Positions 1-8,395 of a stretch of DNA of 64,000 bases are shown here, piece by piece. The position numbers and the translations under genes are program-made. The notes under the pieces were generated by a model, which was not told where the DNA came from, searched no databases, and was given only the letters and a program-made list of their open reading frames with translations. Each line of letters begins with the position of its first letter. Position 1 is the first letter of the stretch. The stretch is from Actinacidiphila acididurans (GTDB taxonomy: Bacteria > Actinomycetota > Actinomycetes > Streptomycetales > Streptomycetaceae): NCBI RefSeq assembly GCF_016918855.1, contig NZ_JADKYB010000016.1:142566-206565 (forward strand). Direction: 5' to 3'.

Positions 1-1
1 G

Positions 2-145
2 AGCAGGGCGGCGACGGCCGCCGAGGCGCAGGGCGTGGTGCCGGCCGGGCAGGCCAGGGCGTGGGGCGCGGAGATCGAGCGCCGGGACCAGGAGGGCCGC
101 TTCCTGATGTTCGGCACCTTCGTCGTCGTCACCGGCGTGAAGTAG
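2..145 (+). CDS. C-terminal end of a probable SAM-dependent methyltransferase (5' partial)
   Basis: An open frame runs in from the left edge and stops at TAG 143-145. The last 47 residues end in 'EGRFLMFGTFVVVTGVK'. This W..E....D..GRFL....FVVTG pattern is the usual last beta strands of class I SAM-dependent methyltransferases (UbiE/Methyltransf_11 type). The SAM-binding motif would lie upstream of the window, so the family call rests on the tail alone. The next gene starts 11 bp downstream on the same strand, so the two may be cotranscribed. Confidence 0.5.
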   Translation, partial: SRAATAAEAQGVVPAGQARAWGAEIERRDQEGRFLMFGTFVVVTGVK

Positions 146-156
146 GGCGGGCCCTG

Positions 157-735
157 ATGGCGGAAAGGACCGAACACACCACGCGCGTCGCCTCGGAGCG
201 GACGCAGGACCGTACCGGGGAACGCGCCCCAAAACAGGCGGGGGAACAGGCGTCGGAGCAGACGGCGGAATCGGCGGCCGACCGTAGCGCCGCGTACCGG
301 GCGGCCGGGCACCGCGCGCTGGCCGAGCGCTGGTTCGGGCGGGCGTGGGCCGGCGGCGACACCGCTATCGCCGAGGAGGTCTTCGCGCCGGACTTCGTGC
401 TCAACGGCCGTACGGTCGGGCCGGACGGGCCGCGGCACAGCGTGGCGGCGGTGCACCGGGCGTTCTCCGGGGTCCGGGTGACGCTGGACCTGGTGCTGAC
501 CGACGGGCCGCACGTGGTGACGCACTACACCACGTCCGCGCGGCACACCGGGACCTTCCGGGGGGTGCCGGCGACCGGACGGTCCATCACGGCCACCGGG
601 ATCGTGGTGTGGGAGGTCGTGGACGGCAAGGTCGTCCGGGACTGGAACGTCTTCGACACCGCGGGGCTGCTGGCCCAGCTCACCGGGAACGCGGCGCTCG
701 CGCCCGCGCCTGCCGACGGCCGGCCGGCGGGCTGA
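157..735 (+). CDS. SnoaL-like / ester cyclase family protein
   Basis: The 192-residue protein has an N-terminal tail of about 50 residues rich in Arg, Thr, Gln and Glu, then a SnoaL/NTF2-like cone fold: a helix with 'ERWFGRAWAGGD', 'FAPDFVLNGR', and a C-terminal strand pair 'GIVVWEVVDGKVVRDWNVFD'. That last pattern (W....GKIV..W...D) is the hallmark of the SnoaL/ester-cyclase family, whose members include polyketide cyclases but are mostly of unknown function. I chose ATG 157 because it lies just after the upstream gene. An earlier in-frame start at 61 would overlap that gene. Substrate unknown. Confidence 0.75.
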   Translation: MAERTEHTTRVASERTQDRTGERAPKQAGEQASEQTAESAADRSAAYRAAGHRALAERWFGRAWAGGDTAIAEEVFAPDFVLNGRTVGPDGPRHSVAAVHRAFSGVRVTLDLVLTDGPHVVTHYTTSARHTGTFRGVPATGRSITATGIVVWEVVDGKVVRDWNVFDTAGLLAQLTGNAALAPAPADGRPAG

Positions 736-737
736 GC

Positions 738-771
738 GCGGGCGGCCGGAGTGCCCGGGTACGGCCGCCGC
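738..771. terminator. Bidirectional hairpin between convergent genes
   Basis: A GC-only stem (GCGGGCGGCCG paired with CGGCCGCCGC, one bulged G) lies between the stops of the SnoaL-like gene (735) and the convergent dehydrogenase (786). There is no clear T-run, which is common in actinobacterial terminators. Confidence 0.45.
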
Positions 772-785
772 GTCCGGCGCGACGG

Positions 786-2183
786 TCAGCGGCCGTACCA
801 GACGGTGGTGACGTTGCAGAACTCGCGGATGCCGTGGCCGGACAGTTCGCGGCCGTAGCCGGAGCGCTTGACGCCGCCGAACGGCATCGCGGGGTGCGAG
901 GCCGTCATACCGTTGAAGTAGACCCCGCCGGCGGCCAGGTCGCCCGCGAAGCGCCGCTGCTCGTCCTCGTCGCGGGTCCACACGTTGGAACTCAGGCCGA
1001 AGGGTGTGTCGTTGGCCAGGGCGATCGCCGCGTCGAGGTCGGGCACCCGGTAGAGGGTGGCGACCGGGCCGAACGCCTCCTCGCGGTGGATGCGCATGCG
1101 GTCGGTGACGCCGGCCAGGACGGTGGGCTCGTAGTACCAGCCGCCCGGCAGCCCGTCGGGGCGGCGGCCCCCGCACAACGCCACGGCGCCCTGGGAGAGC
1201 GCGTCCTCGACGAGTTCTTCCAGGTCGGCGCGGCCCTGCTCGGTGGACAGCGGCCCCACGTCGGTGTCGGCGTCGGCGGGATCGCCGACCGCGAGCGCGG
1301 CCATGGCGCGGCTGAAGCGGGCGGCGAAGTCGTCGTAGACGTCCTCGTGGACGATGAAGCGCTTGGCGGCGATGCAGGACTGGCCGTTGTTCTGCACGCG
1401 GGCGGTGACTGCGGTGGCGACGGCGTGGTCGAGTTCGGCGGCGGCCGAGGGCATCACCACGAAGGGGTCGCTGCCGCCGAGTTCCAGCACGGTCTTCTTG
1501 ACCTCGTCGCCGGCCACCGCGGCGACCGCGCGGCCGGCGCCCTCGCTGCCGGTGAGGGTGGCGGCGGCGACCCGGGGGTCGCGCAGGATCTTCTCGATGG
1601 CGCCGGAGCCGACCAGCAGGGTCTGGAAGCAGCCGGCCGGGAAGCCGGCCCGGCGGAAGAGATCGCCGAGGTAGAGGGCGGTCTGCGGGACGTTGGAGGC
1701 GTGCTTGAGCAGGGCGGTGTTGCCGGCCATCAGGGCGGGCGCGGCGAACCGGATCACCTGCCACAGCGGGAAGTTCCACGGCATGACGGCCAGCACCACG
1801 CCGAGCGGGCGGTAGCGGACGTACGCGTGCCGGGCGCCGCTGTCCTCGACGTCGGCGGCTGCGGGGTGCTCGTCGGCGAGCAGGTGCTCGGCGTTGGCGG
1901 CGTACCAGCGCATGGCCTTGACGCACTTGGCGGCCTCGGCGCGGGCGGCGGACAGGGTCTTGCCCATCTCGGTGGTCATGATGCGGGCGACCTGGTCCTG
2001 CTCGGCCTCCAGCAGGTCGGCGGCCGAGGCGAGCAGCGCGGCGCGGGAGTCGAAGTCGGTGGCGCGGTAGCTGCGGAAAGCGCTCTCCGCGCGCGCGAGG
2101 CATTCCTCGATGCTCCGGTCGTCCAGCGGCTCGAAGGTCCGGACGGTCTCCCCGGTCGCGGGGTTCACGGTGGCGATGGGCAT
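786..2183 (-). CDS. gabD: NAD(P)-dependent succinate-semialdehyde dehydrogenase
   Basis: This 465-residue aldehyde dehydrogenase should oxidise succinate semialdehyde to succinate in the cytoplasm (GABA shunt end step). It opens with 'MPIATVNPATGETVRTF', as in actinobacterial GabD1. It carries the ALDH motifs 'VMPWNFPLWQ', the cofactor loop 'LTGSEGAGRAV', the general-base 'LELGGSDPF' and the catalytic cysteine in 'NNGQSCIAAKRF' near residue 270. ATG 2183 is chosen because AGGAGGAGG stands just upstream. The frame stays open further upstream but that part has no family similarity. Other ALDHs share these motifs, so substrate assignment is less certain than the family. Confidence 0.85.
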   Translation of the reverse strand: MPIATVNPATGETVRTFEPLDDRSIEECLARAESAFRSYRATDFDSRAALLASAADLLEAEQDQVARIMTTEMGKTLSAARAEAAKCVKAMRWYAANAEHLLADEHPAAADVEDSGARHAYVRYRPLGVVLAVMPWNFPLWQVIRFAAPALMAGNTALLKHASNVPQTALYLGDLFRRAGFPAGCFQTLLVGSGAIEKILRDPRVAAATLTGSEGAGRAVAAVAGDEVKKTVLELGGSDPFVVMPSAAAELDHAVATAVTARVQNNGQSCIAAKRFIVHEDVYDDFAARFSRAMAALAVGDPADADTDVGPLSTEQGRADLEELVEDALSQGAVALCGGRRPDGLPGGWYYEPTVLAGVTDRMRIHREEAFGPVATLYRVPDLDAAIALANDTPFGLSSNVWTRDEDEQRRFAGDLAAGGVYFNGMTASHPAMPFGGVKRSGYGRELSGHGIREFCNVTTVWYGR

Positions 2184-2509
2184 GGCGACTTCCTCCTCCT
2201 GGCCCCGGGCGACGGGACGACCGGACGGCCGGGCAGCCGGCGGCGCTGTGCGCGTACCCCTGCCGGGGCGGTCCATGCGGGCGCCGTTCATCCTGCCCCG
2301 GAGCCGGACCAGGTCCGGGGGTACGGCGCGGCGGCGGGGCACGGCGGCACCCGCCCGGCTCAAGACCTTCTGGACGCGGGCTGTCCGCAAGCGTTCACTC
2401 TTCGGTAACGTCTGGCACATACATGTCATGGCACATACATGACAGGATCTACGCGCGCAGAACTGCCTCTCGCTCCCCCACCCACCGCCCCCCACCTGGA
2501 GGTTGACGG

Positions 2510-4006
2510 ATGCTTGGTCTCCGTACCGTCCGTGGCCGCGCCCTCGTCGGCGCCACCGCGGTCTTCGGCGCGCTGGCGCTGGGCGCCGCCGGCATCGCGG
2601 CCGGCAGCGCGCAGGCCTCGCCGGCCGCCCCCGCGGCGCCGGCCGCCGCGACGACGCACCGCGTGCTGTTCGACAACACCAAGGCCGAGACGGCCGGCAA
2701 CGCCGACTGGATCATCAGCACCAGCCAGCCGGACCCGCTCGGCCAGAACCCGTCGCCCAGCAAGGAGACGGACTGGACCGGCGCGCTGTCCTCGTGGGGC
2801 GTGGCCCTGCAGAAGGCCGGCGGCTACTCGCTGAAGACCCTGCCGTCCGGGAACACCATCACCTACGGCGGCAGCTCCGCACAGGACCTCAGCAACTTCG
2901 ACACCTTCGTGATCGACGAGCCGAACGTGAAGTTCAGCGCCGCCGAGAAGACCGCCATCATGAAGTTCGTGCAGAACGGCGGCGGCCTGTTCCTGATCTC
3001 GGACCACAACGGCAGCGACCGCAACAACGACGGCTGCGACTCGCCGTGCGCGATCAACGACCTGCTGACCAACAACGGCGTCGACAACACGGACCCGTTC
3101 GGCTTCTCCGTGGACCTGCTGGACATCAGCAGCGACAACCCGAAGGCCATCAGCGACAGTTCCAACCCGGTGCTGCACGGCCCGTTCGGCACCGTGACCG
3201 GCAGCATCATGGCCGACGGCACCACCTTCACCCTCAAGCCGGCGGACAACCCGGCGGTCAAGGGCCTGCTGTACCGCACGGGTTACTCCGGCAACACCGG
3301 CGCGTTCTTCGCCACCAGCACCTTCGGCAGCGGCCGGGTGGCGATCTGGGGCGACAGCTCTCCGGTGGACGACGGCACCGGCCAGTCCGGGAACACGCTC
3401 TACGACGGCTGGAACGACCCGGGCGGCACGGACGCGGCCCTGGCGCTGAACGCGACCGCCTGGCTGGCCGGCAACGGCACCACCACCACTCCCCCGCCGA
3501 CCACCACCCCGCCCACCACCCCGCCCGGCGGCGGCACCTGCACCCCGGCCCAGCTGCTGGCCAACCCCGGCTTCGAGTCCGGCAACACCGCCTGGTCCGC
3601 GTCCTCCGGCGTGATCACCAACTCCACCGGCGAGGCGGCCCACAGCGGCTCGTACAAGGCGTGGCTGGACGGCTACGGCACCGCGACCACCGACACCCTC
3701 TCGCAGTCGGTGAGCGTCCCGGCCGGGTGCGCGGCCACCTTCTCCTTCTGGCTGCACATCGACACCGCCGAGACCGGTTCCACGGCGTACGACAACCTCA
3801 CCGTGCAGGTGCTGAACTCCTCCGGCACCGTGCTGCGCACCCTGGGGACGTACTCCAACGTCAACGCCGCCTCCGGCTACGCGCAGAAGTCCTTCGACCT
3901 GAGCGCCTACGCCGGCCAGAACGTGACCGTGAAGTTCACCGGAACCGAGGGCAGCAAGCTGCAGACCTCGTTCGTGGTGGACGACACGGCGCTCAACGTG
4001 AGCTGA
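2510..4006 (+). CDS. Secreted two-domain protein: GATase-like domain, Thr/Pro linker, carbohydrate-binding-like module
   Basis: The 498-residue protein begins with a signal peptide (about 36 residues, Ala-rich, cleavage near 'AQASPAAP'). The first domain (about 50-320) has a flavodoxin/ThuA-like pattern: 'RVLFDNTKAETAGNADW', 'FDTFVIDEP', and 'MKFVQNGGGLFLISDH'. A Thr/Pro linker follows near 325-340, then a C-terminal jelly-roll module starting 'LLANPGFESGNTAWSASSG', typical of CBM4/9-like modules. The architecture suggests an extracellular protein anchored to polysaccharide; the activity of the first domain is unknown. ATG 2510 has GGAGG eight bases upstream. Confidence 0.75.
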   Translation: MLGLRTVRGRALVGATAVFGALALGAAGIAAGSAQASPAAPAAPAAATTHRVLFDNTKAETAGNADWIISTSQPDPLGQNPSPSKETDWTGALSSWGVALQKAGGYSLKTLPSGNTITYGGSSAQDLSNFDTFVIDEPNVKFSAAEKTAIMKFVQNGGGLFLISDHNGSDRNNDGCDSPCAINDLLTNNGVDNTDPFGFSVDLLDISSDNPKAISDSSNPVLHGPFGTVTGSIMADGTTFTLKPADNPAVKGLLYRTGYSGNTGAFFATSTFGSGRVAIWGDSSPVDDGTGQSGNTLYDGWNDPGGTDAALALNATAWLAGNGTTTTPPPTTTPPTTPPGGGTCTPAQLLANPGFESGNTAWSASSGVITNSTGEAAHSGSYKAWLDGYGTATTDTLSQSVSVPAGCAATFSFWLHIDTAETGSTAYDNLTVQVLNSSGTVLRTLGTYSNVNAASGYAQKSFDLSAYAGQNVTVKFTGTEGSKLQTSFVVDDTALNVS

Positions 4007-4030
4007 CGCGGGCCCACGTGACGTCGACGA

Positions 4031-4067
4031 CCTGACGCCGCTTCCGGTCTGCCGGCCGGGCGTCAGG
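4031..4067. terminator. Hairpin between convergent genes
   Basis: A perfect nine-base stem (CCTGACGCC and GGCGTCAGG) lies between the secreted protein gene (stop 4006) and the convergent phosphatase gene, overlapping the latter's stop codon. Confidence 0.5.
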
Positions 4068-6231
4068 TCTCCGGGGCGTCGAACTCGCACCAGACGGCCT
4101 TGCCGTCGCCGCGCGGTTCGACGCCCCACCGCGCGGCGAGCGCGTCGATCATCAGCAGCCCGCGGCCGGAGGTGGCCGCCTCGCCGGGCGACCGGCGGCG
4201 CGGCCACACGCTGGAGCGGTCCTGCACCGACAGCCGGACCCGGCGCACCGGTTCGGGCAGCACCTCGAGGGTGACCACCGCGCCGCCCTCGGTGTGCAGC
4301 AGGACGTTGCCGAGCAGTTCGCCGGCGGCCAGTTCCAGATCGTCGGCGAGATTCGGCAGCCGCCAGGCGACCAGCGCCTCGCGCAGGGCGTCGCGGGCCT
4401 CGGCCAGGCCCTCGGGGTCGGCCTGGTGGACGTAGGTGTGCATCCGGGGGGCCCGCGGGGTGCCGTCGTCGGGCGCGCGGCGCAGGATCAGCAGGGCCAC
4501 GTCGTCGTCGGAGCCCCAGCGCCGCCAGAGGCTGTCGGCCAGGTGGTCGGCCAGGTCCTCGGCCCGCTGCGGGCCGTCGTGGACGGCCTCGGCGAGCGCT
4601 TCCATGCCGATGGTGATGTCCAGGCCGCGCTCCTCGACCAGGCCGTCGGTGCAGAACACCAGAGTCTCGCCGGGCACCAGGTCGAGCCGGGTCTCGGGGA
4701 ACTCCTGCAGGTCCAGCAAGGTGGCCAGGCCCAGCGGCAGGCCGCCGCGGACCCCCGGCCAGCCGGTACGGCCGTCGGTGTGCCGGATCAGCGGGCCCAG
4801 GTGGCCGGCCCGGGCCGCCCGGATGGTGCCGGTGCCCAGGTCGAGCTGGACGTAGCCGCAGGTCGCGAAGCGCTCGGTGTCGAGTTCGGCCAGGAACCGG
4901 GAGGCGCGGGCGAGCACCGTGGAGGGCGGGTGGCCCTCGGCGGCGTAGGCGCGCAGCGCGATCCGGAGCTGGCCCATCACGGCGGCGGCGTGGGTGTCGT
5001 GGCCCTGCACGTCGCCGACGACCAGGCCGACCCGGTTCTGCGGCAGGGCCACCACGTCGTACCAGTCGCCGCCGACCTCCCGGCCGCTGCGGGCCGCGTG
5101 GTAGCGGACGGCGATCTCGGCGCCCTCGAAGCGCGGGATGTGCCGGGGCAGCATCGACGCCTGCAGCCCGGTGGCGAACTCGCGCTCCTGGTCGAAGAGG
5201 ATGGCCCGTTGCAGGGACTGGGCCAGGATGCCGGCCAGTGCCCCGGCCAGCTCCCGATCCTCGCGGGAGAAGTGGGTGCGCTTGCGGTAGAAGAGCCCGA
5301 GGCCGCCGATGGCCCGGGCCTGGGCGACCAGCGGCAGGAACGCGGCGGCGTCCAGGTCGAGTTCCTCCAGGTAGGGCCGCAGCAGGGGAAAACGCTCTCC
5401 CAGGCGGGCGAAGGATGTCACGAACCGCGGCTGCTGGGTGAGCACGGCCTCGGCCAGCGGCAGCGACTCGTCCAGCCGGCGGGTGCCCAGGCCGCGAAAG
5501 CCCACCATGGGCCGGCCGCCGAACGCCACGGCCCGCAGGTTGCTGCCCTCTATCAGGGCCAGCACCATGCCGTCGGCGCCGAACCGCTCCAGGCCGCCGG
5601 CCCCGGTGAGCACTGCCGTCACGTCCTCGACGGTGACCGCGTGGGACAGTGCCTCGATGGTGCGGCGGACCAGGGCGGACGGGCTGGGCCGGGCCGGTTC
5701 GCCGGCGCCGGCGGCCTGGAGGGAGCCGTTCTGCCCGGGCCCGCCGGCGGCGGGGTTGTGGGCGAGTTCGTCGGTGGCGTCGCGCACGACGCCGACCACG
5801 CGGTAGGGGTTGCCCAACTCGTCGCGCAGGATGGTGCCCTGGGTGTGGGTCCACTGCTTGACGCCGTCGCGGCGGGTGACCTGGAAGTACCCGCCGTAGC
5901 TGCGCTTGCCGGACTGGAGTGCCTTGCGCAGGGCCACGTCCAGCCGGGCGCCCTCCTCGGGGGTGACCCGCAGTACCAGGGACTCGGGCCGCCGGTCGAA
6001 CTCCTCCGGGCGCAGGTCGAAGACCTCCAGGCCGGTGGCGTCGAGTTCGAACACGCCCCGGTCCAGGTCCCAGTCGAAGCTGCCCACGCCGTTGAGGGCC
6101 AGCCGCTCCGAGGGGCCGAGCTCCGGGGCGGTCGGGTGGCCGGCGGGCGGCGGGCCGACGCGCGGGTCGTACCGCGCGGGGGTCGACCGGGTCGGCCGCG
6201 CGGGCGACGTGGGCCCGTTGTGCGCGCTCAT
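4063..6231 (-). CDS. PAS-GAF-SpoIIE phosphatase with C-terminal RsbW-like kinase domain
   Basis: This 722-residue cytoplasmic sensor has four parts. A PAS domain (about 45-150) includes the PAC tail 'NPYRVVGVVRDATDEL'. A GAF domain spans about 175-335. A SpoIIE/PP2C phosphatase (about 350-580) has 'GREVGGDWYDVV', 'VGLVVGDVQGHD' and 'TLVFCTDGLVEER', which carry the metal-binding aspartates. A HATPase_c domain (about 600-722) has 'AAGELLGNVLLHTEGG' and 'GRGLLMIDALAARWG'. Such proteins switch anti-sigma/anti-anti-sigma partners and are abundant in Streptomyces. ATG 6231 is preferred for its GGAGCAGG ribosome-binding site. No partner gene is adjacent. Confidence 0.9.
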   Translation of the reverse strand: MSAHNGPTSPARPTRSTPARYDPRVGPPPAGHPTAPELGPSERLALNGVGSFDWDLDRGVFELDATGLEVFDLRPEEFDRRPESLVLRVTPEEGARLDVALRKALQSGKRSYGGYFQVTRRDGVKQWTHTQGTILRDELGNPYRVVGVVRDATDELAHNPAAGGPGQNGSLQAAGAGEPARPSPSALVRRTIEALSHAVTVEDVTAVLTGAGGLERFGADGMVLALIEGSNLRAVAFGGRPMVGFRGLGTRRLDESLPLAEAVLTQQPRFVTSFARLGERFPLLRPYLEELDLDAAAFLPLVAQARAIGGLGLFYRKRTHFSREDRELAGALAGILAQSLQRAILFDQEREFATGLQASMLPRHIPRFEGAEIAVRYHAARSGREVGGDWYDVVALPQNRVGLVVGDVQGHDTHAAAVMGQLRIALRAYAAEGHPPSTVLARASRFLAELDTERFATCGYVQLDLGTGTIRAARAGHLGPLIRHTDGRTGWPGVRGGLPLGLATLLDLQEFPETRLDLVPGETLVFCTDGLVEERGLDITIGMEALAEAVHDGPQRAEDLADHLADSLWRRWGSDDDVALLILRRAPDDGTPRAPRMHTYVHQADPEGLAEARDALREALVAWRLPNLADDLELAAGELLGNVLLHTEGGAVVTLEVLPEPVRRVRLSVQDRSSVWPRRRSPGEAATSGRGLLMIDALAARWGVEPRGDGKAVWCEFDAPET

Positions 6232-6466
6232 GCACCTGCTCCGGGGTCGCACCGGTGGTCGCCGGCCGCGACGCCCGCCGGGTGAACCATGAGGACAACG
6301 TCGGCGAGATTTGTCGGCATCAGGCCCATTATCCCCCGAATGGCGGGGGTTTTTCGCGGCGTGGCAGAGCGCTTCCCGGCCGAGCCGCGGTGACGGAGTG
6401 CGAGGGCGCGCGTGCGCCGGGTGGCAGCGTATCCGCCGCCGCGGGCCGGGCCGGACCGGCCGGCGG

Positions 6467-6682
6467 TCATCCGGCGGCCGGTCCGGGCAGCGGGTCCTGG
6501 GTCGGGGCGAGGACCGTGAACACCACCAGCCCGGGGCGGGCGGGGCCGGGAGCGGGCGGATTCACCCCGGGAAAGCGCTCCACCAGTGCGTCGAAGACCC
6601 GGTACGCGCTGGTCTCGTCCCGGGCTGTGATGAGTATGTGGACCAGGCCCGGCCGCCCCAGGTCCTCCCAGTCGTCGGTCAC
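6467..6682 (-). CDS. DUF6207 family small protein
   Basis: A 71-residue protein begins at GTG 6682 with GAAGGAGAG just upstream. It reads 'GLVHILITARDETSAYRV...ALVERFPG' and ends in a Pro/Gly-rich tail, matching the small Streptomyces family I know as DUF6207. Function is unknown. The frame stays open further upstream, but that part has no family similarity and is mostly low-complexity Gly/Arg, so the short form is preferred. It appears to stand alone. Confidence 0.75.
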   Translation of the reverse strand: MTDDWEDLGRPGLVHILITARDETSAYRVFDALVERFPGVNPPAPGPARPGLVVFTVLAPTQDPLPGPAAG

Positions 6683-6977
6683 CGCCGGCTCTCCTTCCCT
6701 CGGTCTGCCGCGATCGGATTGCCCGCAGTGACCTCGTGGCGCGCGGAGGCGGTTGCGGCCGGGATCGCGGTTCACCCGCACGGGAGCGCGCGCGGGGGCG
6801 TGCACCGCGGGCGTACGGCACCGGCGCACGAGACGGCGCGCGCATGGGCCCGGCACGACTGGGAGGTGCGGCGGTGCGGGGCGCAGGGTAACGGCATGCG
6901 CGCCGCGGCGCCGGGTACACGCAAGGGTGCCGCGGGGGCGAGTCCGCGTTCCCGCATTCGATGTACCGGGAGTACCG

Positions 6978-7214
6978 ATGACCGAGCCGCATCCCGAGCC
7001 GTTCCCCGGGCCGACCCCGCCGGGGCGGCCGGGCGAACCCGCGCCGGGACCCGATCCGGTGCCGGAGCCCGAGCCGCGTCCGGTGCCGGGCCCCGCGCCC
7101 GACCCGGTGCCCACCCCGCCCGGCCCCGAGCCCGTTCCCCCGGGCCCGGCCCCCGATCCGTTGCCGCCGACGCCGCAACCGAATCCGATTCCCGCCCCCG
7201 GCCCCCTGACCTGA
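6978..7214 (+). CDS. Small proline-rich protein (hypothetical)
   Basis: The 78-residue product is almost entirely Pro, Gly, Glu, Asp and Ala, in short 'PxP' and 'PGP' repeats (for example 'PDPVPEPEPRPVPGP'), with no signal peptide or membrane segment. GGGAG lies upstream of ATG 6978 and two hairpin-forming sequences follow the stop. Low-complexity GC-rich DNA can be open by chance, so the gene is plausible rather than certain. The sequence shows no function. Confidence 0.45.
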   Translation: MTEPHPEPFPGPTPPGRPGEPAPGPDPVPEPEPRPVPGPAPDPVPTPPGPEPVPPGPAPDPLPPTPQPNPIPAPGPLT

Positions 7215-7237
7215 GCCGGCCGCGCCGAGGGCACCAA

Positions 7238-7263
7238 GTGGCGGGAGAGCGCTCTCCCGCCAC
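7238..7263. promoter_or_regulatory. Perfect 26-bp palindrome
   Basis: The half-site GTGGCGGGAGAGC is followed directly by its exact reverse complement with no loop. A zero-loop palindrome fits a dimeric protein-binding site better than an RNA hairpin. It lies between the proline-rich gene and a separate, more classical terminator hairpin. Confidence 0.5.
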
Positions 7264-7288
7264 CCATCACACCAGCAGATCACCGCGC

Positions 7289-7326
7289 ACGAGGTGCGGC
7301 CGCCCCGGACGGCGACCGCACCTCGT
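7289..7326. terminator. Bidirectional terminator hairpin
   Basis: The arms ACGAGGTGCGG and CCGCACCTCGT, with extra inner pairing, flank a short loop and are followed on the + strand by TTTCAC. It separates the rightward proline-rich gene from the leftward SDR gene. Confidence 0.65.
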
Positions 7327-7327
7327 T

Positions 7328-8356
7328 TCACTTTCCTGACGTCACGCCGTGAGCGATGAGGCTCTCGGCGGTCTCCGCGATGGTGTCCTCGACAGGACGG
7401 GGCACCCAGCCGAGGATGCGCTCCGCCTTCGCGCTGGTGGCGTCCAAGTGCAGGCCGAGTTGCGGACGCAGCAGGCGCAGTTGCGGGTTGAACCGGCTGA
7501 GGACGCGAGCGAGGGCCAAGGGCATCTCGCGCGTCGGCGCTTTCGCCGCGCGGTCGCCGAGCCGTTGCCGCAGGATGCGGGCGACCTCGACCATGCGCAG
7601 GCTGGGGCCGGCGGAAGCGAGCCAGCGTTCCCCGGCCGCGGCCGGGTGGGTCATGGCGCGCACATGCAGGTCCGCGACGTCACGGACATCGACCCAACTG
7701 AATCCGAACGGCGGGCACGCGGGAACCTCGCCGTCGAGCATCCTGCGGATGATCTGCAATGAGGGGGGTTCGTCAGGCCCCAGGACGGGCCCGAGGACGC
7801 CGACGGGGTGCACGGCGGTGAGCTCGGGTCCGTCACCCTCGTCCTGGACGAACCGCCAGGCCGCGCGCTCCGCGAGCGTCTTCGACCGCTGGTACGGCGC
7901 GATGTCGGCGTCGACGTTCGTCCAGTCCTCCTCCGTGAACGGCGTCGAACGCGGCGGGTGACCGTAGCCGATGGCACCGAACGCGCTGGTCAGCACTACT
8001 CTGCGGACGCGGGCGGCGCGGGCTGCCCGCAGCACTCTCAGCACGCCGTCCCGCGCGGTGCCGACCATTGCCTCTTCGCTGTCCGGTCCGTTCCGCAGCG
8101 TCGGCGAGGCCACGTGGAGCACGTAGTCGCATCCGGCGACCGCCTCTTCCCATCCGTCGTCGCTCTGCAGGTCGGCGCGGACGACGGTCAGCCGCGCGTC
8201 GTCGAAGTCGGTTGCGGCGTGCAGTCGCGCGCGAAGCGTGGACGCGCGTGCCGGGTCGCGAACGGTGGTGCGCACCTCGTGCCCGGTTCGCAGCAGTTCG
8301 AGCACGCACCAGCTCCCGATGAAGCCTGATCCTCCGGTGACCAATACCTGTGCCAT
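7328..8356 (-). CDS. NAD(P)-dependent epimerase/reductase, extended SDR (dihydroflavonol-4-reductase-like)
   Basis: This 342-residue extended short-chain dehydrogenase starts with the nucleotide-binding 'VLVTGGSGFIGSWCV' and contains 'CDYVLHVASP' and the catalytic 'YQRSK' (YxxxK). These features fit the dihydroflavonol-reductase/cinnamoyl-CoA-reductase branch, which reduces carbonyls with NADPH. GAGGAA precedes ATG 8356. It lies 39 bp downstream of the aldo/keto reductase on the same strand, so both are probably one operon controlled by the divergent TetR gene. The physiological substrate is not evident; reactive carbonyl detoxification is an inference. Confidence 0.85.
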   Translation of the reverse strand: MAQVLVTGGSGFIGSWCVLELLRTGHEVRTTVRDPARASTLRARLHAATDFDDARLTVVRADLQSDDGWEEAVAGCDYVLHVASPTLRNGPDSEEAMVGTARDGVLRVLRAARAARVRRVVLTSAFGAIGYGHPPRSTPFTEEDWTNVDADIAPYQRSKTLAERAAWRFVQDEGDGPELTAVHPVGVLGPVLGPDEPPSLQIIRRMLDGEVPACPPFGFSWVDVRDVADLHVRAMTHPAAAGERWLASAGPSLRMVEVARILRQRLGDRAAKAPTREMPLALARVLSRFNPQLRLLRPQLGLHLDATSAKAERILGWVPRPVEDTIAETAESLIAHGVTSGK

Positions 8357-8395
8357 GTGTTTTTCCTCAGCTCGGGCCCGGGCGGACGACGCGGA

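Noticed and set aside
2426..6298. Long open frame (about 1290 codons) on the minus strand across the secreted protein and phosphatase genes
   Set aside because: Arg/Gly/Ala-rich with no motif. The real genes are read in other frames with proper starts and domains.
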